A DNA stretch of 64,000 nucleotides from an uncultured Bacteroidales bacterium (GCA_902799875.1 CADCCH010000003.1:25016-89015), one strand, 5' to 3'; positions 51,348-61,243 are shown, counted from the stretch's first letter. The notes: a model not told the origin generated them from the letters alone. Numbers and translations are program-made.

Positions 51348-52788
51348 CATATGGCAAAACGTGGATTGGATCACCATCGGTGTCTTCCTACTACTGGTCG
51401 TTTTCGGCTGGCTCAATATTTACGGTGCCAGCTACACCTTTGATCAGACCAGTATCTTTGATTTCTCCAACCGCGCCGGTAAGCAGTTCACCTGGATCAT
51501 GGGTTCGCTGCTGATGGGTATCGTCCTGCTGCTTATCGACTATAAGACCTATGATGTCTTAACTTATTTCGCCTACGGCGCGATGCTCCTATTACTATTG
51601 GCTACTCCTTTTCTGGCGCATGATATCAAAGGTTCGATGAGTTGGATCTCCTTGGGTCCGGTCAGTCTGCAACCGGCTGAGTTCGCCAAGTGTATCGTGG
51701 CTTTAGCCGTCGCCAAATACATGGGGCGCTATGATTACAAAATACGAACTTGGCGCGATTTGATCGTACCTTTTGCCATCATCGGCGTACCGGCGCTCAT
51801 CATCATGATTCTCCAAAAAGAGACCGGTTCGGCACTCGTCTTTGCTGCTTTCCTACTGGTTTTCTACCGTCAGGGAATGAGCGGCTATATACTCTGGATG
51901 TGCGTGGCTGCGGTGGCACTCTTTATTCTCAGTATCCGTTTCGGTGGCATCGCCTTACCCCTCGGAAGCGGTAGTGTAGGTATGCTGAGTTGTATGCTGC
52001 TGTTAACGGCCGTGGAGATTTATTTTGTTTGCAAAGAACAACGGATGCGGTGGCAGGCACTCATCCTCATCGGTAGTGTGATGCTTATCTACGGCATCTG
52101 TCTGATTCTCAATATATGGGTGACTATGCCGTTTGGGTGGATCTCGGTCGGCATCGTGATGGCACTCGCTATTTATACCGTTGTTATCAGTGTTTACTGG
52201 CGCAAATACATGCTGCTGCTTGTTGCCCTCTTCAGTCTCTTCTGCATCGGGTACACGCAGGCCTGCGACTTTGTGTTCACCAAAGTGCTCCAACCGCACC
52301 AACGTATCCGTATCGAAGTGCTGCTGGGTATGAAAGAAGATCCGGCCGGGGCGGGATATAATGTTAATCAGGCTCGTATCGCCATCGGTTCGGGACGGTT
52401 CTTCGGAAAAGGATACCTCAACGGCACCCAAACCAAACTGCAGTTCGTGCCCGAGCAAGATACGGATTTTATCTTCTGTACCGTGGGGGAAGAGTGGGGT
52501 TTTGTCGGTTCCATCGGTGTTTTACTGGTGTACCTGTTCTTCATTCTACGCCTCATCGAGATTGCCGAACGACAACGTAACACCTCTACTCAGATCTACG
52601 CATACGCCGTAGCCAGTATCTTCCTTTTCCATTTGACCATCAATGTAGGAATGGTATTAGGCTTATTGCCGGTGATCGGTATTCCGCTACCGTTCTTCAG
52701 TTACGGAGGTAGTTCGCTGTGGGGATTCACAATGCTGCTCTTTATCCTCTTACGGCTGGATGCAGCCCGAATGGAACAACTGAGATAA
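51325..52788 (+). CDS. rodA: Elongasome glycosyltransferase RodA (SEDS family)
   Basis: 487 residues, longer than the about 370 of E. coli RodA because of extra helices in the middle (about 190-310), as in other Bacteroidota. SEDS motifs are visible: GSMSWISLGPVSLQPAEFAK (about 110-130), KEDPAGAGYNVNQARIAIGSG, PEQDTDFIFCTVGEEWGF and the C-terminal PLPFFSYGGSSLWGF. It polymerises glycan strands with PBP2. Overlaps mrdA by 23 nt. Confidence 0.94.
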   Translation: MRASRSGNIWQNVDWITIGVFLLLVVFGWLNIYGASYTFDQTSIFDFSNRAGKQFTWIMGSLLMGIVLLLIDYKTYDVLTYFAYGAMLLLLLATPFLAHDIKGSMSWISLGPVSLQPAEFAKCIVALAVAKYMGRYDYKIRTWRDLIVPFAIIGVPALIIMILQKETGSALVFAAFLLVFYRQGMSGYILWMCVAAVALFILSIRFGGIALPLGSGSVGMLSCMLLLTAVEIYFVCKEQRMRWQALILIGSVMLIYGICLILNIWVTMPFGWISVGIVMALAIYTVVISVYWRKYMLLLVALFSLFCIGYTQACDFVFTKVLQPHQRIRIEVLLGMKEDPAGAGYNVNQARIAIGSGRFFGKGYLNGTQTKLQFVPEQDTDFIFCTVGEEWGFVGSIGVLLVYLFFILRLIEIAERQRNTSTQIYAYAVASIFLFHLTINVGMVLGLLPVIGIPLPFFSYGGSSLWGFTMLLFILLRLDAARMEQLR

Positions 52789-52790
52789 AT

Positions 52791-53246
52791 ATGGCTTTTG
52801 TTACCAATCCCATAGGAATCATCGGTGAAGCGGAAGCCACCAGGATGCTGGAGAAAAAAGGCTTTAAGGTCCTGGAGCATAACTGGCGCATGGGTCATCT
52901 GGAGATCGATCTGATTGCCGAGAGCAAGCGCGAGATTGTTTTTGCGGAAGTGAAAGCACGCACAACCCTATATGGCGATATACGACCGGAAGAATTTGTG
53001 GATGAAAACAAAAAAAGACGCATGATCGCAGCGGGAAATGCGTATGTCAAACACCGCAAATCAGACAAGTCCTTACGGTTTGATATTATCGGTATCGTAG
53101 TGGACCCTAAGACCCAAGAGATCACCTATCGCTGCCATATGGAGAATGCTTTTCGACCGACCATAAAAGCAGTGAATACAGGCTTTTTTAACGGTCAAAG
53201 CACATGGGGACATCGCAATAAAACAATAGGAACAAGACGCAAATAA
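52791..53246 (+). CDS. UPF0102 (YraN) nuclease-like protein
   Basis: About 151 residues from the ATG at 52791, two nt after the rodA stop. The frame is open further upstream within rodA, but the family starts near GIIGEAEATRMLEKKGFKVL. The restriction-endonuclease-like fold motifs GHLEIDLIAE and FAEVKAR (D...ExK) are intact. The C-terminus has about 30 extra residues rich in basic and polar residues. Function of the family is not settled. Confidence 0.88.
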   Translation: MAFVTNPIGIIGEAEATRMLEKKGFKVLEHNWRMGHLEIDLIAESKREIVFAEVKARTTLYGDIRPEEFVDENKKRRMIAAGNAYVKHRKSDKSLRFDIIGIVVDPKTQEITYRCHMENAFRPTIKAVNTGFFNGQSTWGHRNKTIGTRRK

Positions 53247-53248
53247 AT

Positions 53249-55114
53249 ATGGATTTTAGATACGACGTAATAGTAGTCGGTGCCGGCCATGCCGGATGTG
53301 AAGCGGCGAGTGCGGCTGCCCGGATGGGTAGTAAGACGCTGTTGATCACCATGGACATGAACAAGATTGCCCAGATGAGTTGCAATCCGGCCGTAGGCGG
53401 TATCGCCAAAGGACAGATCGTGCGGGAGATCGATGCCCTCGGAGGACAGATGGGTATCGTGACCGACCGCAGTGCCATCCAGTTCAGAATGTTAAACCAA
53501 AGCAAAGGACCGGCTATGTGGAGTCCGCGCAGTCAGAGTGACCGCAAGCGGTTTATTGAGGAATGGATCAAGGCTCTAAGCAGCACTGAGAATCTCCATA
53601 TTTGGCAAGATATCGTGACGAGTCTTATTATCAGAGATAATAAGGTATGTGGCGTACGCACGATGTTAGGCATCGAGATGGAAGCACAAGCGGTTGTATT
53701 GACCAACGGCACTTTCCTTAATGGACTGATGCACTGCGGTAAGACCCAAGTAAAAGGCGGACGTATCTCTGAACCCGCATCCTACGGCATCACAGAGCAG
53801 TTGGTAGAGTTGGGTTTCAAAGCAAACCGTATGAAAACCGGTACGCCTGCACGTATAGATGCAAGGTCTATCGATTTCAACGCACTTATTCGTCAAGATG
53901 GCGACAACGACTGGCATCAGTTTAGTTACCTAAACACCGTTCGTCGCAAACTCAAACAGATGCCTTGTTGGATCACTTACACCAACCCCTCCACGCACGA
54001 AGCCTTACGTGCCGGACTGGCAGATTCTCCCCTATTCAACGGACAAATACAGAGTATCGGTCCGCGTTATTGTCCGAGTATCGAGACCAAGATCGTCACG
54101 TTTGCAGACAAAGATGCGCACCAAATCTTCCTGGAACCGGAAGGAGTGGATAGCAATGAGTATTACGTAAACGGCTTCTCCAGCAGTCTTCCCTGGCAGG
54201 TACAGTTAGCCGGACTGCGGACTATCAAGGGATTGGAGCATGTGGTGCTTTATCGCCCCGGTTACGCCATTGAGTACGATTTCTTTGATCCGACCCAACT
54301 TCACCACACCTTAGAAACCAAACAGATTAAAAATCTGTTTTTTGCCGGACAGATCAACGGCACAACCGGATACGAGGAAGCGGCCGGACAAGGTCTGGTA
54401 GCTGGCGTAAACGCACATATAAACGTACATGGAGGCACTCCTTTCACCATGGGACGCAACGAGAGTTATATCGGTGTGCTGATAGATGACCTGGTTAACA
54501 AAGGTGTGGATGAGCCCTACCGTATGTTCACTTCTCGTGCCGAGTACCGCATCTTGTTACGTCAGGACAACGCCGACGAACGTCTTACTCAACGCAGCTA
54601 CGAGATGGGGCTGGCGGACTCATCACGATACCATCTGTTACAACAAAAACAAACAGATTGCGCCGATTTCATCGGTTATTTGCAGTCCACTACCGTGCGC
54701 AAAGGAACGATAGACGGATGGTTGGAACAAATAGGCAGCAGTGCGTTGCATGAAGGCACCAAAATGAGTGACTTGATTTTACGTCCGCAGATTAACATCA
54801 AGGATCTGGCGGAAGTTGTACCGGAACTCAAACAAAGAATGACCGATCTATCGGATGAGGTGGTAGAAAGCTGTGAGATTCAGATTAAATACGCCGGTTA
54901 CATCAAACGCGAGCAGATGGAAGCTGCCAAACTACAACGTCTGGACCAGATCCGTATTCCGGACGGATTCAACTACGACGAGGTACAAAGTCTAAGCACG
55001 GAAGCACGCCAAAAACTCAGTCGCATCCGTCCGAAATCCATCGGAGAAGCCCAACGTATCCCGGGTGTAAGTCCAAATGATGTAAGTGTATTATTGGTAC
55101 TAATGGGCCGGTAA
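53249..55114 (+). CDS. mnmG: tRNA uridine-5-carboxymethylaminomethyl modification enzyme MnmG (GidA)
   Basis: 621 residues, full length. FAD-binding VVGAGHAGCEAASAAARMG (about 9-27), the NPAVGGIAKGQIVREIDALGG signature, GTFLNGLMHCG, FLEPEGVDSNEYYVNGFS and the C-terminal RPKSIGEAQRIPGVSPNDVS are all present. With MnmE it modifies the wobble uridine of some tRNAs. gidA lies near the replication origin in many bacteria, and a parS site follows 38 nt after its stop. Confidence 0.97.
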   Translation: MDFRYDVIVVGAGHAGCEAASAAARMGSKTLLITMDMNKIAQMSCNPAVGGIAKGQIVREIDALGGQMGIVTDRSAIQFRMLNQSKGPAMWSPRSQSDRKRFIEEWIKALSSTENLHIWQDIVTSLIIRDNKVCGVRTMLGIEMEAQAVVLTNGTFLNGLMHCGKTQVKGGRISEPASYGITEQLVELGFKANRMKTGTPARIDARSIDFNALIRQDGDNDWHQFSYLNTVRRKLKQMPCWITYTNPSTHEALRAGLADSPLFNGQIQSIGPRYCPSIETKIVTFADKDAHQIFLEPEGVDSNEYYVNGFSSSLPWQVQLAGLRTIKGLEHVVLYRPGYAIEYDFFDPTQLHHTLETKQIKNLFFAGQINGTTGYEEAAGQGLVAGVNAHINVHGGTPFTMGRNESYIGVLIDDLVNKGVDEPYRMFTSRAEYRILLRQDNADERLTQRSYEMGLADSSRYHLLQQKQTDCADFIGYLQSTTVRKGTIDGWLEQIGSSALHEGTKMSDLILRPQINIKDLAEVVPELKQRMTDLSDEVVESCEIQIKYAGYIKREQMEAAKLQRLDQIRIPDGFNYDEVQSLSTEARQKLSRIRPKSIGEAQRIPGVSPNDVSVLLVLMGR

Positions 55115-55124
55115 ATCATACTTT

Positions 55125-55145
55125 TTAGTTTGTATTGCAAACTAA
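55125..55145. repeat. Inverted repeat after mnmG
   Basis: TTAGTTTG (55125-55132) and CAAACTAA (55138-55145) are perfect inverted repeats with a 5-nt loop (TATTG). No T-run follows, so it is a poor terminator; it may be an operator or a weak mRNA 3'-end stem. It lies 8 bp before parS. Confidence 0.5.
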
Positions 55146-55152
55146 TATAAAA

Positions 55153-55168
55153 TGTTTCACGTGGAACA
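55153..55168. other. parS centromere site for ParB
   Basis: TGTTTCACGTGGAACA is the exact reverse complement of the classic parS sequence TGTTCCACGTGAAACA. ParB spreads from such sites and loads SMC for origin segregation. Sites usually cluster near oriC, and this one sits between mnmG and apt. Confidence 0.92.
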
Positions 55169-55190
55169 AATATAAAAAAACTCAAACTAT

Positions 55191-55730
55191 ATGAATGCAG
55201 AAGAAGTAAAAAATGCGATTCGTAATGTGCCTGATTTTCCTATTCCGGGCATACAATTTAAAGACATTACTACAGCGCTCGCCAAACCGGAGTGCCTAAA
55301 ATGGATGCGTGACGAGATTGTGGTGCGATACAAAGACAAAGGTATCACCCAAGTAGTAGGTATTGAGTCTCGCGGTTTTATCCTTGCTCCTGCCGTAGCT
55401 ATTGAGATAGGTGCAGGATTTGTGCCTATCCGCAAGCACAACAAATTGCCGGCAGAAACGGTATCGGTCACTTATGCCAAGGAGTACGGCGATGACACGA
55501 TTCAAATTCATAAAGATGCATTAGGTCCGGACGATATCGTACTTGTTCACGATGACATTCTTGCCACCGGCGGATCGATGGAGGCAGCTATCAACCTGGT
55601 AAAGAAATTAGGGGTAAAGAAGATTTATGTCAATTGCATCTTTGAGTTGGAAGGACTGAACGGCCGTAAGTATTTGGAAGGAAAAGCAGAAGACATCGAT
55701 TGCCTCTTCGGGATTGAAGTGGACGAGTAA
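55191..55730 (+). CDS. apt: Adenine phosphoribosyltransferase
   Basis: 179 residues, normal length. VPDFPIPGIQFKDITTAL (about 14-31), the GIESRGFILAPAVAIEIGAGFVPIRK segment and the PRPP-binding loop VLVHDDILATGGSM (about 122-135) are typical. It converts adenine plus PRPP to AMP. It follows mnmG after a 76-nt gap holding parS and comes 21 nt before uvrC. Confidence 0.94.
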   Translation: MNAEEVKNAIRNVPDFPIPGIQFKDITTALAKPECLKWMRDEIVVRYKDKGITQVVGIESRGFILAPAVAIEIGAGFVPIRKHNKLPAETVSVTYAKEYGDDTIQIHKDALGPDDIVLVHDDILATGGSMEAAINLVKKLGVKKIYVNCIFELEGLNGRKYLEGKAEDIDCLFGIEVDE

Positions 55731-55751
55731 AATAAAGGTGAAGAGTTATAG

Positions 55752-57569
55752 GTGAAAGGATCTAACGAGCATATTAATCTGCTGTTAAAGCGCATACCAG
55801 AGAGTCCGGGTGTGTACCAATACTTTGATAAGGAAGGGCATATTATCTATGTAGGGAAAGCAAAGAACCTGCACCGAAGAGTCAATAGTTATTTTACCAA
55901 AGATCATCCTTCCTCCAAGTCCAGACAACTCGTTGCGCATATAGCCGATATACGCTACGTAGTGGTAGAGAGCGAGCAAGATGCGTTCTTATTAGAGAAC
56001 AATCTCATTAAGCAATATCAGCCCAAGTACAATATCCTGCTAAAGGATGGCAAGAGTTATCCATCTATCTGCATCACACGCGAAACCTTCCCGCGAATAT
56101 TCAAAACACGTACGATTAATAAGAAGATCGGGGAATACTACGGTCCCTATAGTTTTGGCTATACGGTAGATACGGTATTGGAGTTGATTCATAAACTCTA
56201 TCCGATTCGAACCTGTAATATTCCAATTTCACCCGATTCCATCGAGAAAAAGAAGACACGCGTGTGTTTAAAATACCATCTCCATAGTTGCTGCGGTATC
56301 TGTGAAGGAATAGGAAAAGAGGAATACACAAGATGGATTGATCAAGCGCGGAAGCTGATTAAGGGCGATGCCCATGAGATCGGACATCAGTTAGAACAGG
56401 AAATGCTGATGAAATCGGCAGAACTTCGATTTGAAGAAGCAGCAGATATCAAACGCAAAATCGAACTGTTGGAGCAATTCAAGAGTAAGAACATTATCAC
56501 GAATTCATCGGCCAAAGATACGGATGTGTTCGGGTACGACGAACAGGATGACCGGGTATATATCTCCATGCTGCATGTACATAAGGGTTGTATCGTACAG
56601 GGGCAGACGATCGAGTATCGACGTAAGATGGAGGAAGAGAAAGAGGAGTTGTTGGCGATAGGAATGATGGAGCTGAGACAGCAATTAGAGAGTGACACAA
56701 AGGACGTAATAGTTCCGTTCATTCCGGATGTTTTTGATGATTCGCTGCATGTGCATATTGCTATCAGCGGAGACAAGAAGAAACTACTCGATCTCGCGAT
56801 GCAGAATGTCAAACAATACAAACTGGACCGGCTCAAACAGGAAGACAAACTTAATCCCGAGCAACGAGGGGTGCGGATCTTAACGGAGTTACAGAAGATG
56901 ATGAACCTACCTACGCTGCCTCGCTGGATCGATTGCTTCGATAACTCCAATATACAAGGCACCAATGCCGTTGCCGGATGCGTGGTATATCGGATGGCTA
57001 AACCCAGTAAGAGTGACTACAAACGGTTTGAAATCAAGACAGTTGAAGGAGCAGATGACTATGCCAGCATGCGCGAGGTCGTACGCAGGAGATATCAACA
57101 TCTACTCGATTCCAACGGACAAATGCCGGATCTGATCATCGCCGACGGAGGTATCGGTCAGATGCATGCAATACGGGAAGCGGTAGAATATCAACTCGGA
57201 TTACAGATTCCTATTGCCGGTTTGAAGAAAAACGACAAGCACCGGACGCAGACACTGCTGTATGGTTTTCCTCCATCGGAGATCTCGATGCCAGTGACTA
57301 GCGAAGTGTTCCGTCTTTTAACGAGCATACAGGACGAGGTACACCGTTTTGCGATTAGTTATCACAAGCAAAAACGCTCTAAATCATTTATTCACAGTGA
57401 GTTAGATGAAATTAAAGGCGTAGGACCGGTAGCAAAACAGAAAATTTTAACCCATTTCGGCTCCGTGAAACGCGCTAGAACAGCGAAAGAAGAAGAACTG
57501 CAAGAATTACTCGGAAAACGCTTAGGGACAGTCGTTTATGAATATTTTCAGTCCCAAATAACGCGCTGA
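55752..57569 (+). CDS. uvrC: Excinuclease ABC subunit C
   Basis: 605 residues, GTG start at 55752-55754 (KGSNEHINLLLKRI). The GIY-YIG nuclease is at the N-terminus (GVYQYFDKEGHIIYVGKAKNL, about 18-38), the UVR motif near residue 215-245 (RFEEAADIKRKIELLEQF), the UvrC C-terminal RNase-H-like nuclease around 390-520 (IDCFDNSNIQGTNAVAG, DLIIADGGIGQMHA), and a helix-hairpin-helix end (GVGPVAKQKILTHFGSV). It makes both incisions in nucleotide excision repair. Confidence 0.95.
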   Translation: MKGSNEHINLLLKRIPESPGVYQYFDKEGHIIYVGKAKNLHRRVNSYFTKDHPSSKSRQLVAHIADIRYVVVESEQDAFLLENNLIKQYQPKYNILLKDGKSYPSICITRETFPRIFKTRTINKKIGEYYGPYSFGYTVDTVLELIHKLYPIRTCNIPISPDSIEKKKTRVCLKYHLHSCCGICEGIGKEEYTRWIDQARKLIKGDAHEIGHQLEQEMLMKSAELRFEEAADIKRKIELLEQFKSKNIITNSSAKDTDVFGYDEQDDRVYISMLHVHKGCIVQGQTIEYRRKMEEEKEELLAIGMMELRQQLESDTKDVIVPFIPDVFDDSLHVHIAISGDKKKLLDLAMQNVKQYKLDRLKQEDKLNPEQRGVRILTELQKMMNLPTLPRWIDCFDNSNIQGTNAVAGCVVYRMAKPSKSDYKRFEIKTVEGADDYASMREVVRRRYQHLLDSNGQMPDLIIADGGIGQMHAIREAVEYQLGLQIPIAGLKKNDKHRTQTLLYGFPPSEISMPVTSEVFRLLTSIQDEVHRFAISYHKQKRSKSFIHSELDEIKGVGPVAKQKILTHFGSVKRARTAKEEELQELLGKRLGTVVYEYFQSQITR

Positions 57570-57576
57570 GAATTAA

Positions 57577-58047
57577 ATGAAAAGCAAGAACATGAGAACT
57601 TATACGATAAAAAAACATGAAAATTCGGACCTCGTGCTCCTCAATGAGCAAGGCGAACAGGTGAGTGCGTTGGAGATTCTCCGAGTATGCGAGCCTCATC
57701 GCGTGTTTGCCTTCGACGGACAGATGGGAGCCGGTAAGACGACGTTCATCAAGCAACTGGTGGAAGAGATGGGTACAACGGATATCGTCAACAGTCCGAC
57801 TTTTGCCATCGTCAATGTGTACGACGTGGAACAACCGTACCAAGGCGAAGTGTACCATTTCGACTGTTACCGCCTCAAGGACATCCGGGAAGCCTTGGAT
57901 TTCGGTGCAGAGGATTACCTGTACTCCGGCAACTACTGTTTCGTAGAATGGCCGGACATCATCTCCTCTCTCCTCCCCGAAGACACCGTCTATATCCACA
58001 TCGTTCCGCAAGAGAACGGAGACCGATTGGTAACAATAGAAGATTAA
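57577..58047 (+). CDS. tsaE: tRNA threonylcarbamoyladenosine ATPase TsaE
   Basis: 156 residues from an ATG at 57577; an alternative ATG at 57592 (MRTYTIKKHENS) is also possible. Walker A GQMGAGKTTFIKQL (about 49-62), the NSPTFAIVNVYD switch region and the LDFGAEDYLYSGNYCFVEWPD segment define TsaE (YjeE). It powers the Tsa complex that makes t6A in ANN-reading tRNAs. Confidence 0.92.
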   Translation: MKSKNMRTYTIKKHENSDLVLLNEQGEQVSALEILRVCEPHRVFAFDGQMGAGKTTFIKQLVEEMGTTDIVNSPTFAIVNVYDVEQPYQGEVYHFDCYRLKDIREALDFGAEDYLYSGNYCFVEWPDIISSLLPEDTVYIHIVPQENGDRLVTIED

Positions 58048-58051
58048 AAAT

Positions 58052-58849
58052 TTGAAAAGGAAGATTTTCATAGGACTTATGCTGCTCTTTCCGGTGCTTT
58101 TGATGGCGCAGGAGAGTGTGGAGCATGAAAACATCTTGAAAATCAAAGTAGGTACCGGATACCAGTTAGACACCTATCTCAGTCCGATGGGGTATTCGGG
58201 GATGTGTTACGGTCTGGGAAACGAATGGTGGCAAGCGTTTCGTCATGCACCTGCCAACTGGGCGCATGTGGGACGTGCCGATATAGGCCTGACGAATTAT
58301 TACAACCGCTCCCGTACGAACCGTTATCTGGGTGTACAACTCGCGGCCGGATGGGGGGCTTTTTATGAATGGAAATGGCTGGATGATCGTCTACGCGTAC
58401 ACGTAGGACCGTACCTGGATGTCAATTTCAATATCCGCGAGCAAGCCAGTAATGTCAATAAAATGGTGTCTTTCGATGCCGCCATCGAAGTGATGGCGAT
58501 GAGCGGAATCAGCTGGTCTTTCTACGGTAAGAAGACCAGCTACCGACTCAGTTACCTGATCCGTACCAACCTCATCGGCTTTGACTACCTGCCCGAATAC
58601 TGGGAGTCTTACTACGAAATCACCCAAGGCGTACCGGGTCAGCCTCGCTGTTCTGGACACTGGAACCACAACACGATCAAGCACCAACTTTCGCTCGATA
58701 TGCAATTCCCCCACTCTACCTGGCGTATCGGAGCGGAACATGAGTGGATGAATTACGGCACCAAAGACCTGCATTTCAGTCACAACGAGATGCGCATCGT
58801 AGTTGGGTGTTTATGGAAATACAGAATCCGCGCAAACGCTCGCTTATGA
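58052..58849 (+). CDS. DUF3316-like exported beta-rich protein
   Basis: 265 residues with an unusual TTG start at 58052-58054 directly upstream of a good signal peptide (KRKIFIGLMLLFPVLLMA). Mature part rich in aromatic residues and alternating polar patterns (GMCYGLGNEWWQAFRH, GVQLAAGWGAFYEWKW, SYRLSYLIRTNLIGFDYLPE), suggesting an outer-membrane beta-barrel-like fold seen in DUF3316 proteins. The stop overlaps the next gene's ATG. Function unknown. Confidence 0.7.
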   Translation: MKRKIFIGLMLLFPVLLMAQESVEHENILKIKVGTGYQLDTYLSPMGYSGMCYGLGNEWWQAFRHAPANWAHVGRADIGLTNYYNRSRTNRYLGVQLAAGWGAFYEWKWLDDRLRVHVGPYLDVNFNIREQASNVNKMVSFDAAIEVMAMSGISWSFYGKKTSYRLSYLIRTNLIGFDYLPEYWESYYEITQGVPGQPRCSGHWNHNTIKHQLSLDMQFPHSTWRIGAEHEWMNYGTKDLHFSHNEMRIVVGCLWKYRIRANARL

Positions 58850-59856
58850 ACATACGACGTACCTTTCTATATCTCATGACGCTCGTCAGTCTGCTGACTT
58901 CCTGTCGCTCCAAAGAAGAGATGGCGTTCTCCATGGACCCCGTGGAGAATATCGAGGCGTTATGGCAAATCATCGACACCCGTTACTGTTACGTGGAGGA
59001 CAAAGGCATCAACTGGTCGGCTATCCACGACGAGTATGTAGAGAAAGCCCAATCGCTCAAGAAAGGTGACCAAATGGCACTTTTTGATCTCTGTGCCGGC
59101 ATGTTGGATTCGTTGCGGGACGGACATGTGAACCTCTATTCGTCCTTCGATCGCAGTTACAACACCGCATGGTACGACTCTTTTCCTGCCAATTACAACG
59201 CTACCCTTCAAGCGCTCTACCTGCACGATTACCGCATCGCCGGCGGACTCTATTACTGCACGATAGATAGCAGTAAGGTAGGTTACATCTATTACCCCAG
59301 TTTTTCCAGTAGTGTAAGCTCCGCTAACCTCTACTGGATCTTCACCACCTTCAAGGACTGCAAAGGTCTGATCATCGATGTACGTAATAACGGCGGCGGA
59401 GACCTGAATAACGCGTATAAACTAGCAGCTCCTTTCTTCACGGACAATCAGACCGTAGGATACTGGCAGCATAAGACCGGAACCGGACATCATGATTTTT
59501 CGGAACTGGAAGCCATGAATGTGGATACGGCCCTCTCTTCCGTCAAATGGCTCAGACCGGTAGCCGTGTTATGTAACCGCCGTTCCTATTCAGCCGCTAA
59601 TTTCTTTGTCAGTATCATGCGCTACGCACCTCATACAGTGCTCATAGGAGGCATCAGCGGGGGTGGTGGAGGCATGCCGATGAGTTATGAGATTCCTTGC
59701 GGATGGATGGTACGTTTTTCCAGCGTACGTATGTATGACCGCGATAAGAAAGATATCGAACAAGGCATCGAACCGGATATTCTTATCACGATGAAAAGCA
59801 CGGACCAAGACGATATCATCGAAAGAGCAATTACGTGGATAAAAGAGAACAAATAA
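58846..59856 (+). CDS. S41-family peptidase lipoprotein
   Basis: About 336 residues from the ATG at 58846 (MNIRRTFLYLMTLVSLLTSC, lipobox LTSC). The frame extends upstream into the previous gene, but this start gives a proper lipoprotein signal. An N-terminal helical part (about 30-120) is followed by the tail-specific protease fold: LIIDVRNNGGGDLNNAY and NRRSYSAANFFVSIMRYAP, where the Ser of YSAAN is the likely nucleophile. The PDZ domain of classic C-terminal processing proteases is not apparent. It probably trims or degrades periplasmic proteins. Confidence 0.82.
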   Translation: MNIRRTFLYLMTLVSLLTSCRSKEEMAFSMDPVENIEALWQIIDTRYCYVEDKGINWSAIHDEYVEKAQSLKKGDQMALFDLCAGMLDSLRDGHVNLYSSFDRSYNTAWYDSFPANYNATLQALYLHDYRIAGGLYYCTIDSSKVGYIYYPSFSSSVSSANLYWIFTTFKDCKGLIIDVRNNGGGDLNNAYKLAAPFFTDNQTVGYWQHKTGTGHHDFSELEAMNVDTALSSVKWLRPVAVLCNRRSYSAANFFVSIMRYAPHTVLIGGISGGGGGMPMSYEIPCGWMVRFSSVRMYDRDKKDIEQGIEPDILITMKSTDQDDIIERAITWIKENK

Positions 59857-61172
59857 GTCGACTACGCGATAAAATACGGGCCTATCCGATGGTGTTATTG
59901 CTGCTACCGCTGGTGGTGGCAATATTGTTTGGTGAGCGAACGGGCGTGCTGTATCCGGAGGAGCGTGCGGTGTACGACAGCCTATGCGTGCATACGTTTG
60001 TGGTGAACAGCGAGAGCAAACATACGACTCGTTGTGAGCGCTACGAAGCACAGACGTACGGTGGAAAAGTGTATGTATATATACTTCGAGACAGCCTGAA
60101 GGATGAGTTGCATAGCGGGGATACGATTATTGCCAAAACGAGGATTCGACATGCGGACTCGATCGGAACGTTCGATTACCGAAAATACCTGTTACGGCAG
60201 GGTATCATCGGTACCGCTTTTGTGTATCGATATGAAGTACAACCGGCATCCTCCCACTCGATCCAGTTGCAAAAAAGACTCTACCAACGTCTCCCAAAAG
60301 CGGGTTTGAACTCCGATGAGTTAGCTACCGTCGGAGCACTGACCTTGGGCTATAAGGAAGACCTGGACCCGGAGATCAAACGACGTTTTCAGGCTTCGGG
60401 TGCGGCGCATGTGTTGGCGGTGAGTGGTCTGCACACCGGTATTATCTATGCCCTCATCATCGGCTTGCTGACCCTGGGAGGACGGATCAAACCGCGCTAT
60501 GAAAATCAATTGGGCAGAGGGTGTATCAGTCTCTTTGTGATCGCTGTCATGTGGGGGTACGCGTGGCTGACCGGACTGACCCCTTCGGTCGTTCGTGCTG
60601 TCGTCATGGTGACGCTGGTCGAAATAGGACATGTGTTTTATCGGCAGAGTTTTTCACTGAACACCATCGGAGCCGCGGCGGTACTAATCCTGTTAGTGCG
60701 ACCTTTGGATCTGTTTAGCGTCGGTTTTCAGTTGAGTTTTGCCGCCACCGCAGCCATCGTGCTGTTCGCTAAAAAAGGCGAGAAAATCATGAGCGGTAAG
60801 AAGCTTAATCGGGTATCCCGATGGGTAATCACAACTATCATCATCTCGATCGCAGCGCAGTTAGGAACCCTTCCGCTGACAATGTACTATTTCGGCTACG
60901 TCAGTACCTATTTCCTGCTGACCAATCTGGTCGTTTTACCCATCGTCACCATCCTCGTTCCATGCGGCTTGATCAGTATCGTGTTGGGCGGAACGATAAT
61001 AGGTATGTGGTGGACCAAAATAACGTACGGTTTGAGTTGGCTGATGAACCAATCGGTCGGATGGATTGAAGCCTTACCGGGCAGTACGTGGCCGGCTACC
61101 GTCAGCATCGGAATGGTTCTAATTTACTATGTTTTACTGATCGGCCTGTGCGGATTGATGCGTGAGACATAA
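59835..61172 (+). CDS. Short ComEC/Rec2-like membrane protein
   Basis: 445 residues, GTG start at 59835 overlapping the previous stop (an ATG at 59889 is possible). An N-terminal DUF4131-like part (about 20-140) precedes the competence domain with about eight helices ([21 protein letters not shown] is the signature, near residue 190; [30 protein letters not shown]). The metallo-beta-lactamase domain at the C-terminus of full ComEC is missing, so it is a short form common in Bacteroidota. It may import single-stranded DNA. Confidence 0.85.
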   Translation: MDKREQISRLRDKIRAYPMVLLLLPLVVAILFGERTGVLYPEERAVYDSLCVHTFVVNSESKHTTRCERYEAQTYGGKVYVYILRDSLKDELHSGDTIIAKTRIRHADSIGTFDYRKYLLRQGIIGTAFVYRYEVQPASSHSIQLQKRLYQRLPKAGLNSDELATVGALTLGYKEDLDPEIKRRFQASGAAHVLAVSGLHTGIIYALIIGLLTLGGRIKPRYENQLGRGCISLFVIAVMWGYAWLTGLTPSVVRAVVMVTLVEIGHVFYRQSFSLNTIGAAAVLILLVRPLDLFSVGFQLSFAATAAIVLFAKKGEKIMSGKKLNRVSRWVITTIIISIAAQLGTLPLTMYYFGYVSTYFLLTNLVVLPIVTILVPCGLISIVLGGTIIGMWWTKITYGLSWLMNQSVGWIEALPGSTWPATVSIGMVLIYYVLLIGLCGLMRET

Positions 61173-61189
61173 GATTTTTGACAAAAATC

Positions 61190-61221
61190 TTGCACATTTG
61201 GATTTTTTGTAGTAATTTTGC
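61190..61221 (+). promoter_or_regulatory. Promoter of the LolD-like ATPase gene
   Basis: TTG 61190-61192, a 20-nt spacer, TAATTTTGC 61213-61221, with the ATG at 61244. Confidence 0.75.
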
Positions 61222-61243
61222 AGCGCAAAATTGGATGCGATAT

